A DNA stretch of 37,797 nucleotides from Pseudomonadota bacterium (GTDB lineage Bacteria > Desulfobacterota > JADFVX01), in the NCBI GenBank assembly GCA_015222755.1, contig JADFVX010000075.1, forward strand, positions 1 to 37,797, written 5' to 3'. The position numbers and the translations under genes were made by a program. Positions 30,494-37,797 of the stretch are shown piece after piece (position 1 is the stretch's first letter; the number at the start of each line of letters is the position of its first letter). The notes beneath the pieces are model-generated. The model made no database searches. It was given only the letters and a program-made list of their open reading frames with translations, and had not been told where the DNA came from.

Positions 30494-30511
30494 TTAATCT
30501 CACAGGATTAA
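30494..30511 (-). promoter_or_regulatory. Candidate PyrR-binding hairpin (anti-antiterminator)
   Basis: Minus strand UUAAUC-CUGUGA-GAUUAA: 6-bp stem with hexaloop matching CNGNGA; core AAUCCUGUGAGAUU differs at one specified position from ARUCCNGNGAGGYU. Confidence 0.75.
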
Positions 30512-30575
30512 TTTAAAGGTAAATATTTGTGATTTCGTGAGTTATTCTAGCCGAAGAGCCGGAGAAGGTCAATTG

Positions 30576-31574
30576 TTAATTTGACGCTGACCCAGGCTTT
30601 CCCGGCATCTCTTCATAGTCTCTCATGGTTGCCTTTATAAGGCGTTCTATGCTGTTTTCAACAGGCCTGTTCCAAAGATGAACGACCCGCTTGCTTATCT
30701 CCTGGAGATTTTTAGCCGCAACAGAATCACGGCAATTAGACACAAGGGGCAGCCTTTTTTTAACTGCCCTCCGAACGCTAGGGTCTTCAAAGACAAAACC
30801 TATATAGTCAGCTTCTATGCTTAAACGCTCTCTTAGTGCCTTGTCAAAGGCATCCAGAACATTCAGTTCATCCGGGTGGTCACCCATGTTAAAGATAAAG
30901 CGCGGTCGACATTTATCACAGACATAGCGCATTTTTTCTGCCACTTCAGCATCTATGTCTCCAGCCTTTATTATAATTTCTTCAACATTAGGGACTTCGG
31001 CAGATATAGGCTGGTGATAGAGTTCCTCAAGCATCTCGCATATCCATTTATTATGACGTGAAACCTGCCTGAATAACCTGTAAATGAAGTTTCTAAGGAA
31101 ACCAAGCACGTTCATCATGGAAGAATAGTCAAAGGTGGCAACAATAATACCGCTGTGTGCAAGGCCGAAGTAATCCAGAACATTGTAAGAACTGCCGGCA
31201 CCGAGGTCGAGGATAATATAATCGGCAGGAAGTCGTTTTATCTCCTTTAAAAGTTTAATCTTCTGCACATATTGGATGTTCGCCATAAAGGGCGTATGCC
31301 CGTCTCCAGGCAAAAAATGCAGATTAGCATGGGCAGTTGGCACAAGCAGGGATTCAAGATCACCGGCTTTTGCTTTAAGATAATCACCTATACCCGGGTT
31401 TGTATTATGAAGGCCGAGATAGTTATGCAGGCTGGATCCACCAAGATCAAGATCTACTGCAATTGTGGATTTTCCGAGTTCGGCAAGGGATATAGCAATA
31501 TTGGCAGCAACAAGGCTTTTACCTACACCGCCCTTCCCTCCTGCCACAGGTATTATAGTTGGTTCAGCTTCCAT
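30576..31574 (-). CDS. MinD/ParA-family P-loop ATPase
   Basis: Deviant Walker A GGKGGVGKS, AVDLDLGGSSLHNYLG, YIILDLGAGSSYNVLDYF. Confidence 0.9.
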   Translation of the reverse strand: MEAEPTIIPVAGGKGGVGKSLVAANIAISLAELGKSTIAVDLDLGGSSLHNYLGLHNTNPGIGDYLKAKAGDLESLLVPTAHANLHFLPGDGHTPFMANIQYVQKIKLLKEIKRLPADYIILDLGAGSSYNVLDYFGLAHSGIIVATFDYSSMMNVLGFLRNFIYRLFRQVSRHNKWICEMLEELYHQPISAEVPNVEEIIIKAGDIDAEVAEKMRYVCDKCRPRFIFNMGDHPDELNVLDAFDKALRERLSIEADYIGFVFEDPSVRRAVKKRLPLVSNCRDSVAAKNLQEISKRVVHLWNRPVENSIERLIKATMRDYEEMPGKPGSASN

Positions 31575-31615
31575 ACCGGTCTCATACTTCGGGTTGATTT
31601 ATATATAAGGAACCC

Positions 31616-32737
31616 GTGAATTATAACTCCCTTCAATATCTTGTCAAAGAAAAACTTGCTTGCGCAGTCCACCGGATACCCTCTTTGTGTTATTATGCTT
31701 CCAAAAAATCAAGGAGAACTCCTTTGTTCCGTAATGATCCTGCCCGACAAGGCCTTTACAACTCAGCTCAAATATCCCTGGATGCAGACAAGAAATGGGT
31801 CTTTAAGACTACAGGCATAATACAGTCCTCAGCTGTGGTCCATAAAAAAACTGTATATTTTGGCTGTAATGATGAAAAAGTCTATGCTATAGATACAGAT
31901 ACAGGAAGTGAAGTATGGAGCTTTTCTGCTGAAGAAAGGGTAAAGGCTACGCCTGCAATAGTGGATAATATTCTCTACACTGGATGTCTTGCCGGCTACC
32001 TCTACGCGCTGGATGCAAATAATGGACAAGAGCTGTGGCGCTTCAAAACAGAAGGTGCCATCAAATCCTCAGCCCTTGTGTCCGAAGGCCGCGTATTTTT
32101 CGGAAGTACCGATGAGGCTGTCTATGCCATTGATGCAAAAACCGGTGATGAAATATGGTTCTTTGAGGCAGAAGGAGGGATAGATTCCTCACCTGCTCTT
32201 TATGGCGGGACACTCTTTGTCGCCAGCTGGGACAAGAAGCTTTACGCCTTATCAGTTGAAGATGGAAGGGAGCTATGGAGATTTGAAACTGAAGGCCCTG
32301 TCATGTCAACACCGGCCATAAAAGATGGAATTATTTATTTCGGCAGTAATGACAGTTATTTTTACGCACTCGACTGTAAAACGGGCCGGAAACTCTGGAG
32401 GTTTACGGCTGGCAGCAAGGTGACCTCTTCAGCAGCCATTAAGGACGATATTATTGTTTTTGGGGGGGGAGACGGTGACCTCCATGCATTAAACAGAAGT
32501 GATGGAAAAGAGATCTGGAGGGCAAAAGTTGGGAGCTGGGTATATTCATCACCTTCGATTGCAGGCGACCAGCTGTATGTAGGAGGTAATGACGGAAATC
32601 TCTACGCTTTTTTGCTTGAAACGGGGCAGGAGATTTGGCGTCTCAAGACAAGCGAGCCTATAGAATCCTCCCCGGCAATAGCTGAGGGGGTGCTCTATTT
32701 CGGAGGATGGGATGAGAACATGTATGCCATATCTTGA
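31616..32737 (+). CDS. PQQ-like beta-propeller repeat protein
   Basis: Eight about-40-residue repeats of the form SSPAI..G.lYfGs.D..lYALd..tG.e.WrF; GTG start. Confidence 0.9.
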   Translation: MNYNSLQYLVKEKLACAVHRIPSLCYYASKKSRRTPLFRNDPARQGLYNSAQISLDADKKWVFKTTGIIQSSAVVHKKTVYFGCNDEKVYAIDTDTGSEVWSFSAEERVKATPAIVDNILYTGCLAGYLYALDANNGQELWRFKTEGAIKSSALVSEGRVFFGSTDEAVYAIDAKTGDEIWFFEAEGGIDSSPALYGGTLFVASWDKKLYALSVEDGRELWRFETEGPVMSTPAIKDGIIYFGSNDSYFYALDCKTGRKLWRFTAGSKVTSSAAIKDDIIVFGGGDGDLHALNRSDGKEIWRAKVGSWVYSSPSIAGDQLYVGGNDGNLYAFLLETGQEIWRLKTSEPIESSPAIAEGVLYFGGWDENMYAIS

Positions 32738-32792
32738 AATTCACCTTGTTGAGATCAGCAAGGGATCAGCTCTGAGCTTTTAACCCAAGGCT

Positions 32793-33425
32793 ATGGCAGA
32801 TGGCAAAAAAATATGCAGCTTGCTGTTTGAGCAATTCCCCTCTCCTGAAATTGCGCTCAACTTTTCAAGCCCACTGGAACTGCTTATAGCAACAATACTT
32901 TCGGCACAATGCACTGACAAGAGGGTCAATATAGTAACAAAGCCCCTTTTTGAAAGATACCGGACAGTAGATGATTATTCTGAGGCTGAGCTCTTAGAAA
33001 TTGAGCAATATATCCACTCAACGGGCTTTTACCGCAACAAGGCGAAGTCTATCAAGACCTGTTGCCAGATAATAAACAAACAATTTAAGGGCAGTGTCCC
33101 ATCCACAATGGAAGACCTTCTCACACTTCCCGGTGTGGGCCGTAAAACGGCAAATGTTGTACTGGGAGCTGCATTTGGAATACCTTCTTTGCCGGTAGAT
33201 ACCCATGTTATACGCGTCAGCAACAGGCTGGGACTTGCCGACAGCAAAGATCCTGATAAGATAGAACTGCAGCTTATGAAACAGGTGTCCAGAAATGACT
33301 GGATGCATTTTGCTACATCACTGATCCTTCATGGCCGGCAGATCTGTAAGGCAATAAAGCCGGAATGCGGGTCTTGCTACATATACAGCGAGTGCGAATG
33401 GAAAGAAAAACCTGACTACAGCTGA
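32793..33425 (+). CDS. nth: Endonuclease III
   Basis: LPGVGRKTANVVLG, VDTHVIRVSNRLGL, C-terminal 4Fe-4S CKAIKPECGSCYIYSEC. Confidence 0.96.
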   Translation: MADGKKICSLLFEQFPSPEIALNFSSPLELLIATILSAQCTDKRVNIVTKPLFERYRTVDDYSEAELLEIEQYIHSTGFYRNKAKSIKTCCQIINKQFKGSVPSTMEDLLTLPGVGRKTANVVLGAAFGIPSLPVDTHVIRVSNRLGLADSKDPDKIELQLMKQVSRNDWMHFATSLILHGRQICKAIKPECGSCYIYSECEWKEKPDYS

Positions 33426-33479
33426 AAAACTCTTTGGAAATATATAATGCGGGATGTTTCTTTCCCGTCCCAGGCGCTT

Positions 33480-33496
33480 CACCCTGAAGGAGGGTG
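33480..33496 (+). terminator. Hairpin CACCCT-gaagg-AGGGTG between convergent nth and the 33504 gene
   Basis: 6-bp perfect stem, 5-nt loop in a 78-bp convergent spacer; weak T-richness downstream. Confidence 0.5.
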
Positions 33497-33503
33497 TCCC
33501 TGT

Positions 33504-33947
33504 TTACTTCTTTCCTCTACCCTTCCCTTTCCTCTCTTTATTCTTCCCACCGCCCTTATCCGTGCCACCCTTAAGGTCGTGACCCGCCTTTAGGGCATGA
33601 AAGGCCCTGGAGCCCGGCTTTATTTCGAGACCTTTAGCAACGACACCCCATCCCTTCCCCTTGGACTTTTTGTACTCCCTCAGCACATCCTCTACAGGCT
33701 GGTTCGACAGCTCGCCCAGTCTGAGCACCATATAGGCGTCTGCCGGCCTGTCGACATTGCTGAACACGGCCTTAAGCTGCACGTCGCCTACCTTAAAGCG
33801 GGTCGTCAGTCTTGTCTTAAAACCCGATGAATCCCCTTTTACCTCGATGTTAAGCTCCTTTATCCATTCGAAATCACCAGCCGAAGCGGCAGGAGCAAAG
33901 AGGAAAAAGCCTGCCTGGACGAGGAAAAGATATTTTAGATACTTCAT
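33504..33947 (-). CDS. Secreted protein of unknown function with basic C-terminal tail
   Basis: Signal peptide MKYLKYLFLVQAGFFLFAPAASA; tail GGTDKGGGKNKERKGKGRGKK. Confidence 0.7.
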   Translation of the reverse strand: MKYLKYLFLVQAGFFLFAPAASAGDFEWIKELNIEVKGDSSGFKTRLTTRFKVGDVQLKAVFSNVDRPADAYMVLRLGELSNQPVEDVLREYKKSKGKGWGVVAKGLEIKPGSRAFHALKAGHDLKGGTDKGGGKNKERKGKGRGKK

Positions 33948-34180
33948 TTGAGCCTCCCTTTATTTTTCACGATTGTTTTGAATTAAGTATGCCGTCCCCC
34001 GAATTCCCTGAGATCACAGTATACTCCCCTGCCTTAAGAAACAAAACCTCTATCACGCTAGTTACTGGCCGGTGCAGAGCAGAAAAGAAACTATTGTGAG
34101 GATAAGGGTCTAAGTCGCCTTATTAAGCTGAAAGGATCTGTCCTAGAGGGACAGAAAGTTGTAAGAGAAAGCGGGTAATG

Positions 34181-35386
34181 TCACTCCTCATTCCCGTATT
34201 TATATAGTACCATCTTGTTGATGGTATCCTCCATGCGGACCTTCAGATAGCGATTCAGAGTCTCTTCTATGTTGGGATATCTCTTCCCGTAGCCCTTTAG
34301 GTCATCCCTTTTAAGTTCCATAACCTCTACATCGCCCAGTGCCCGCACCGTTGCCGTCCGCGGCTTACCCGTGATGAGTGAGACCTCGCCGAAAAATCCC
34401 CCCTCCTTCAGCTCCGCGAGCCTAAGCTGCCCCTCATCCTTATTCGTAAGTACCTCTACATGGCCGCTCTTTATGATGAACAGGGAGTCCCCCTCATCAC
34501 CCTCCCTTGTCAGGATATCCCCCTTCTTGAAGCTCCTCAGGGTAAAGTGCTCAAGGAGCCCCAGCCTGTCCTCTCTCTTAAGGGTGTTGAAGAGTGGCGA
34601 TACGGCCAGGATCTTGTCCAGTACCCTCGTTCTGAAGTGGAAATCAAGGATCTCCAGTATTCTGGGATGCCCCTTTGCTATACTTTCCACATCAGCCCTT
34701 GTCATCTGGAGAACCTCCGTATCGTCAAGTGCCATGACAGATGCGTGGCGTTTGCCGTCGGTAAAGAAGCCCGTTTCACCGAAGAAGTCCCCCTCCTTCA
34801 GCTGGGCTATCTCCACCCTTTCACCTACAACCCCCTCTATAAAGAGCCGCACCGCACCTCTGCTTATTATGTTGATGGAGCGCCCCTCGTCACCCTCACG
34901 CCATATGATGCTCCCCATGGGGAATGTGAGCCTCTTGAATGTCTCCACAAGGGGCAGGAGGTCCTCCTTCTTAAGCTCCGTAAGTAAAAGGAGTGAAGGT
35001 CTCCCTCCACTGGCTGGCCCTTCGGCATCTTTCGATTCTGCAGCCTTTTTCTTCTCCTCTAACTCCTGGCGGGCACAGAGCTCCTCCATCTTCTCCTTGG
35101 GAGTGCCAAGAGAGGGGTCCATCTCCAGTATCTTCTTGTATAGGGACAGGGCATTGATAAAGAACCCCCCCTTTGCATAGCTCTCTGCAACATCCTCGTA
35201 GAGTTCTATAGCCCAGCCATCATCGCCCATCCTTTCTATAATCTCAGCTAGTTTCAGCTGAATATCGAGGTCGGCGGGAAACCTCCTATGCAGCTCCTGG
35301 CAGGCGGACTGACTCTTGCTCAACTCCCCCCTCCTGAAGGACTGGATCACAATTTCACGAAGTTCATCGACACTTAGTTCCTGCAT
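34181..35386 (-). CDS. Protein with TPR-like N-terminus and two cyclic nucleotide-binding-like domains
   Basis: Two repeats: GDFFGETGFFTDGKRHASVMALDDTEVLQM and GGFFGEVSLITGKPRTATVRALGDVEVMEL. Confidence 0.88.
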   Translation of the reverse strand: MQELSVDELREIVIQSFRRGELSKSQSACQELHRRFPADLDIQLKLAEIIERMGDDGWAIELYEDVAESYAKGGFFINALSLYKKILEMDPSLGTPKEKMEELCARQELEEKKKAAESKDAEGPASGGRPSLLLLTELKKEDLLPLVETFKRLTFPMGSIIWREGDEGRSINIISRGAVRLFIEGVVGERVEIAQLKEGDFFGETGFFTDGKRHASVMALDDTEVLQMTRADVESIAKGHPRILEILDFHFRTRVLDKILAVSPLFNTLKREDRLGLLEHFTLRSFKKGDILTREGDEGDSLFIIKSGHVEVLTNKDEGQLRLAELKEGGFFGEVSLITGKPRTATVRALGDVEVMELKRDDLKGYGKRYPNIEETLNRYLKVRMEDTINKMVLYKYGNEE

Positions 35387-35498
35387 ATCAGTTTTTCCTT
35401 CTCTCTTTCATAATAGATATATACCTCATTATTCTGTGAATACAAGTTTAATTCTACAAGTCCCGGCCTTGAAACACAAAACCTCTGTCAGCTTAGCA

Positions 35499-36389
35499 TT
35501 ATCCCGCTGCCAGCCAGGCGGTGATGACAATCAGAAGCGCAGCTGTGCCGAGTGCGGCCTGATAGACGGCCTTAAGTCTCACTCCACTGCCGAATCTCCC
35601 GTAGAAGGCGCCGATGGCTGCGCCTGAAATAAAGCCTGTAATATGAGACGTTACATCGATGCGCTCCCCCGGCCCTCCAAGAAGGCCGAGCAGCATCATA
35701 CCGCCGATGATAGGCATCCAGCGGCGCAGCCTCCGGTAAGGGCTCTTATGGCCTGTCCTCCATGTATGGGCTGCAACTATCCCCAGTGCGGCGAAGACGG
35801 CAGTTGAGGCCCCGATGGAGTTATGTGACGGTGAGTGGATGAAGGCGCTCACTATATTCCCCGCTGTGCCGGCAATGAGGATGCTGAGCCATGCGACGCC
35901 GCTGCCCAGGATCTGAGAGGCAAAGAGGCTAAAGACAAGGCCAAAACCGATATTTCCTATAAGGTGAGGAAAGTCGGCATGAAGCGTAAGTGCCGTTACG
36001 GCCCGCCAGCACTCACCCTGGCGGATCAAAGCGGCATTTGCGCTCCCGATCTCATTCAGATCAAGGCTGATAAGATTGTAATTTGGAACTGAATCGACAA
36101 GGAGCAGGATTGATACATAGGTGAGCGATCCCGGCAGACCCTTTAAGATACCCGGTCTTTCTGGTTTCTTTTTCCCCTCTTCCTCTCTATTTTCCAGAAA
36201 GTAGAGGCGGAGCTGCTCCCTGGACTCTGCAAGCTTGTCGGGACGCACTATAAGAAGGAAATGGCCCTCCCATGGAAGCACTTCAGAGGAGATTCCAAGT
36301 GATTCAAGTACAAGGGCAGCATCAAGGCAGGGCTTACGTTTTCTGCTCTGGTATACGATCCCCTTATTAAGATTGCTCGTATCAATCAA
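35499..36389 (-). CDS. Rhomboid-family intramembrane protease-like protein
   Basis: HADFPHLIGNIGFGLVFSLFA, SIGASTAVFAALG (GxSx), DVTSHITGFISGAAIG; TTG start as listed. Confidence 0.87.
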   Translation of the reverse strand: MIDTSNLNKGIVYQSRKRKPCLDAALVLESLGISSEVLPWEGHFLLIVRPDKLAESREQLRLYFLENREEEGKKKPERPGILKGLPGSLTYVSILLLVDSVPNYNLISLDLNEIGSANAALIRQGECWRAVTALTLHADFPHLIGNIGFGLVFSLFASQILGSGVAWLSILIAGTAGNIVSAFIHSPSHNSIGASTAVFAALGIVAAHTWRTGHKSPYRRLRRWMPIIGGMMLLGLLGGPGERIDVTSHITGFISGAAIGAFYGRFGSGVRLKAVYQAALGTAALLIVITAWLAAG

Positions 36390-36393
36390 AAAA

Positions 36394-36425
36394 GTGCCCC
36401 TGTAATATAAGAGAGAAGATGCCCG
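36394..36425. repeat. Direct repeat copy 1 (TGCCCCTGTAATATAAGAGAGAAGATGCCCG)
   Basis: About 26/31 identical by hand count to 37007-37037. Confidence 0.7.
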
Positions 36426-36442
36426 GAAAAGAAGCCGGACAT
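36421..36442 (-). terminator. Putative terminator hairpin after the macro-domain gene
   Basis: Minus strand TGTCCGG-loop-CCGGGCA, one G-U pair, pyrimidine-rich downstream. Confidence 0.45.
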
Positions 36443-36453
36443 GACCCTTTTCT

Positions 36454-36975
36454 CTAGCCCTTGCCTTCCAGTATCTTTAGGTCATAAGCTGCCTTATCCT
36501 GCAATCTGACCCTCAGCTCTCTAACAACGATCCTCACATGCCCATCATATTGAATTGTAGAGAGTGTATCCCTTATAAGTTTCAGGACTACTTCCTGATT
36601 TGAACCACCTGTGCCAGCCCCTATGAGGGGAAAGGCAAGCGATGAGTATCCTTTAGCTTTTACTATCTCCATGGCGCTGTGTATGGAGTCGGTAATTGAT
36701 TTTTCTGTAGAAACCCAAAAGAAGTTTATTCCGGCAACATGGATGATCGCCTTATAGGGGAGCTGGCCGGACGATGTTTCTACGGCGCCGCCCAGAGGGA
36801 TGGGGCCCTTTTTTGCGAGCTCCCTGAAAGGTCCCAGGCCTCCTCTTTTCTTGATAGCGCCTGAAACTCCCTGTGGCAGCAAAAGCCACCAGGGGATAAT
36901 GTTCCTGTTCCAGGGATTTACGATTACCTCGACCTCCTGGTCCAGGAGATCACCTTCAACGATTTTAAGATCCAT
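36454..36975 (-). CDS. Macro-domain protein (ADP-ribose-binding/hydrolase-like)
   Basis: EGDLLDQEVEVIVNPWN, GVSGAIKKRGG, AIIHVAGI, SLAFPLIGAGTGGSNQEVV. Confidence 0.9.
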   Translation of the reverse strand: MDLKIVEGDLLDQEVEVIVNPWNRNIIPWWLLLPQGVSGAIKKRGGLGPFRELAKKGPIPLGGAVETSSGQLPYKAIIHVAGINFFWVSTEKSITDSIHSAMEIVKAKGYSSLAFPLIGAGTGGSNQEVVLKLIRDTLSTIQYDGHVRIVVRELRVRLQDKAAYDLKILEGKG

Positions 36976-36991
36976 TAAAAGCCTACCTTTT

Positions 36992-37032
36992 ATACTCTCT
37001 TTAAAATGCCCCTGTCATACAGGAGAGAGTAT
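36992..37032 (-). promoter_or_regulatory. Nested inverted repeat in the macro-domain gene leader
   Basis: Outer 9-bp arms ATACTCTCT (36992-37000) / AGAGAGTAT (37024-37032); inner CCTGT-cat-ACAGG (37011-37023). Confidence 0.75.
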
Positions 37033-37142
37033 GCCCGCAATTATCTCTCCCCGATTTTTAATGGAATATATCTCTATCTTTTCATAAACGGTCTCAGAAC
37101 TCCAGACAGTTTATCTCCTTCTGGCATATTTGCAGGAAAAGC

Positions 37143-37172
37143 TTGACACATTTGTAGCTTAGCACAAATAAT
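37143..37172 (+). promoter_or_regulatory. Sigma70-type promoter for class 3 FBPase
   Basis: -35 TTGACA (37143-37148), 18-nt spacer, -10 AATAAT (37167-37172). Confidence 0.65.
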
Positions 37173-37179
37173 ACCGCCT

Positions 37180-37797
37180 ATGAATTATCTCCATCAAACT
37201 GAGCCCTCTCTGGATGAGCAGATAGATGAGCTTGAACAGGAAATCCTGAAGATCGACAGTCGCCTGGCCTCTCACATCCCTTCCACTCTATGGATTTCCG
37301 ACCTCCACGGTGAAGGTGAGCGTTTTAAGTCTATCCTGCGGGGACGTTTCGGACTGATCTACCAGACCTGCAGGGAGGTCCTGCATCAAAGCATATCAGA
37401 TCAGAGGATCCGGCATCTGGTGCAGATAATCCGCAAGCAATCCTACACGAGATCAGATCAGGATGAGTTCAGTGTTCATGAAATCATTGGATTATTGACT
37501 CAGGTCATCAAGTTCAAGATGGATCATGTGGAATATGAGGCAGAAAAAGCCATCCTGCCGGAGTACCGCCAGTATATCCTCAAGCTTATTGCAGGAGAGG
37601 AGATCCCGGGCGATCTGCTTAAGGTAGAGAGGGTTGCCAGGGCCCTAGTCCTTAACCTTTGCCACACCCTTAAGCATGTTCTTCTGGACAGGATTCTGGT
37701 GCTGGGAGACATCTGGGATCGGGGGCCTCAGCCGGATCAGATTATCCGCATCCTCTCTTCCAGGCAATATGCGCCCTTTGTGGATATAGTCCTGGGC
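37180..37797 (+). CDS. fbp: Fructose-1,6-bisphosphatase class 3 (truncated by window end)
   Basis: Read from the sequence: MNYLHQTEPSLDEQ...STLWISDLHGEGERFKSILRGRFG...LVLGDIWDRGPQPDQIIRIL; open to the window edge. Confidence 0.88.
   Translation, partial: MNYLHQTEPSLDEQIDELEQEILKIDSRLASHIPSTLWISDLHGEGERFKSILRGRFGLIYQTCREVLHQSISDQRIRHLVQIIRKQSYTRSDQDEFSVHEIIGLLTQVIKFKMDHVEYEAEKAILPEYRQYILKLIAGEEIPGDLLKVERVARALVLNLCHTLKHVLLDRILVLGDIWDRGPQPDQIIRILSSRQYAPFVDIVLG

Noticed and set aside
34371-35180. 269-aa plus-strand ORF opposite the cNMP-domain gene
   Set aside because: Ser/Pro-rich shadow of the minus-strand coding sequence.
1-37797. CRISPR arrays, tRNA/rRNA genes, intact IS elements or prophage
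   Set aside because: No regularly spaced direct repeats, no recognisable tRNA/rRNA sequence, no transposase or integrase ORF seen.

Overview
The window is a bacterial chromosomal segment with two blocks. Left block (about 1-14.5 kb, all minus strand): an exopolysaccharide-type locus. It contains an ABC-2 exporter pair, a GT4 glycosyltransferase, two CelD/FemAB-like GNAT proteins, an SDR-aminotransferase fusion, a B12-binding radical SAM protein of the RiPP C-methyltransferase type, a Wza-like export lipoprotein, and a nucleotidyltransferase/phosphoglycosyltransferase fusion. A zinc-ribbon PilZ protein and a LuxR-type regulator with a degenerate receiver follow. Right block (about 14.9-37.8 kb): mostly housekeeping genes. 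These include ppnN, recG, greA, the pyrR-pyrB-pyrC-carA-orf-carB operon, a MinD/ParA ATPase, a PQQ-type beta-propeller, endonuclease III, a cNMP-binding protein, a rhomboid, a macro-domain protein and a truncated class 3 FBPase. Most notable observations: (i) a radical SAM of the CX7CX2C RiPP type inside an EPS cluster with no clear precursor peptide; (ii) the SDR-aminotransferase fusion; (iii) a decayed ~87 bp duplicate of the GNAT/SDR-AT junction next to the radical SAM gene; (iv) a near-complete PyrR attenuation leader (CNGNGA-loop hairpin plus terminator) upstream of pyrR; (v) related ~31 nt repeats in the 5' regions of the macro and rhomboid genes, one inside a nested hairpin; (vi) a near-consensus promoter placed so that the FBPase mRNA would be leaderless. 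Everything was read by eye; no database search was run.
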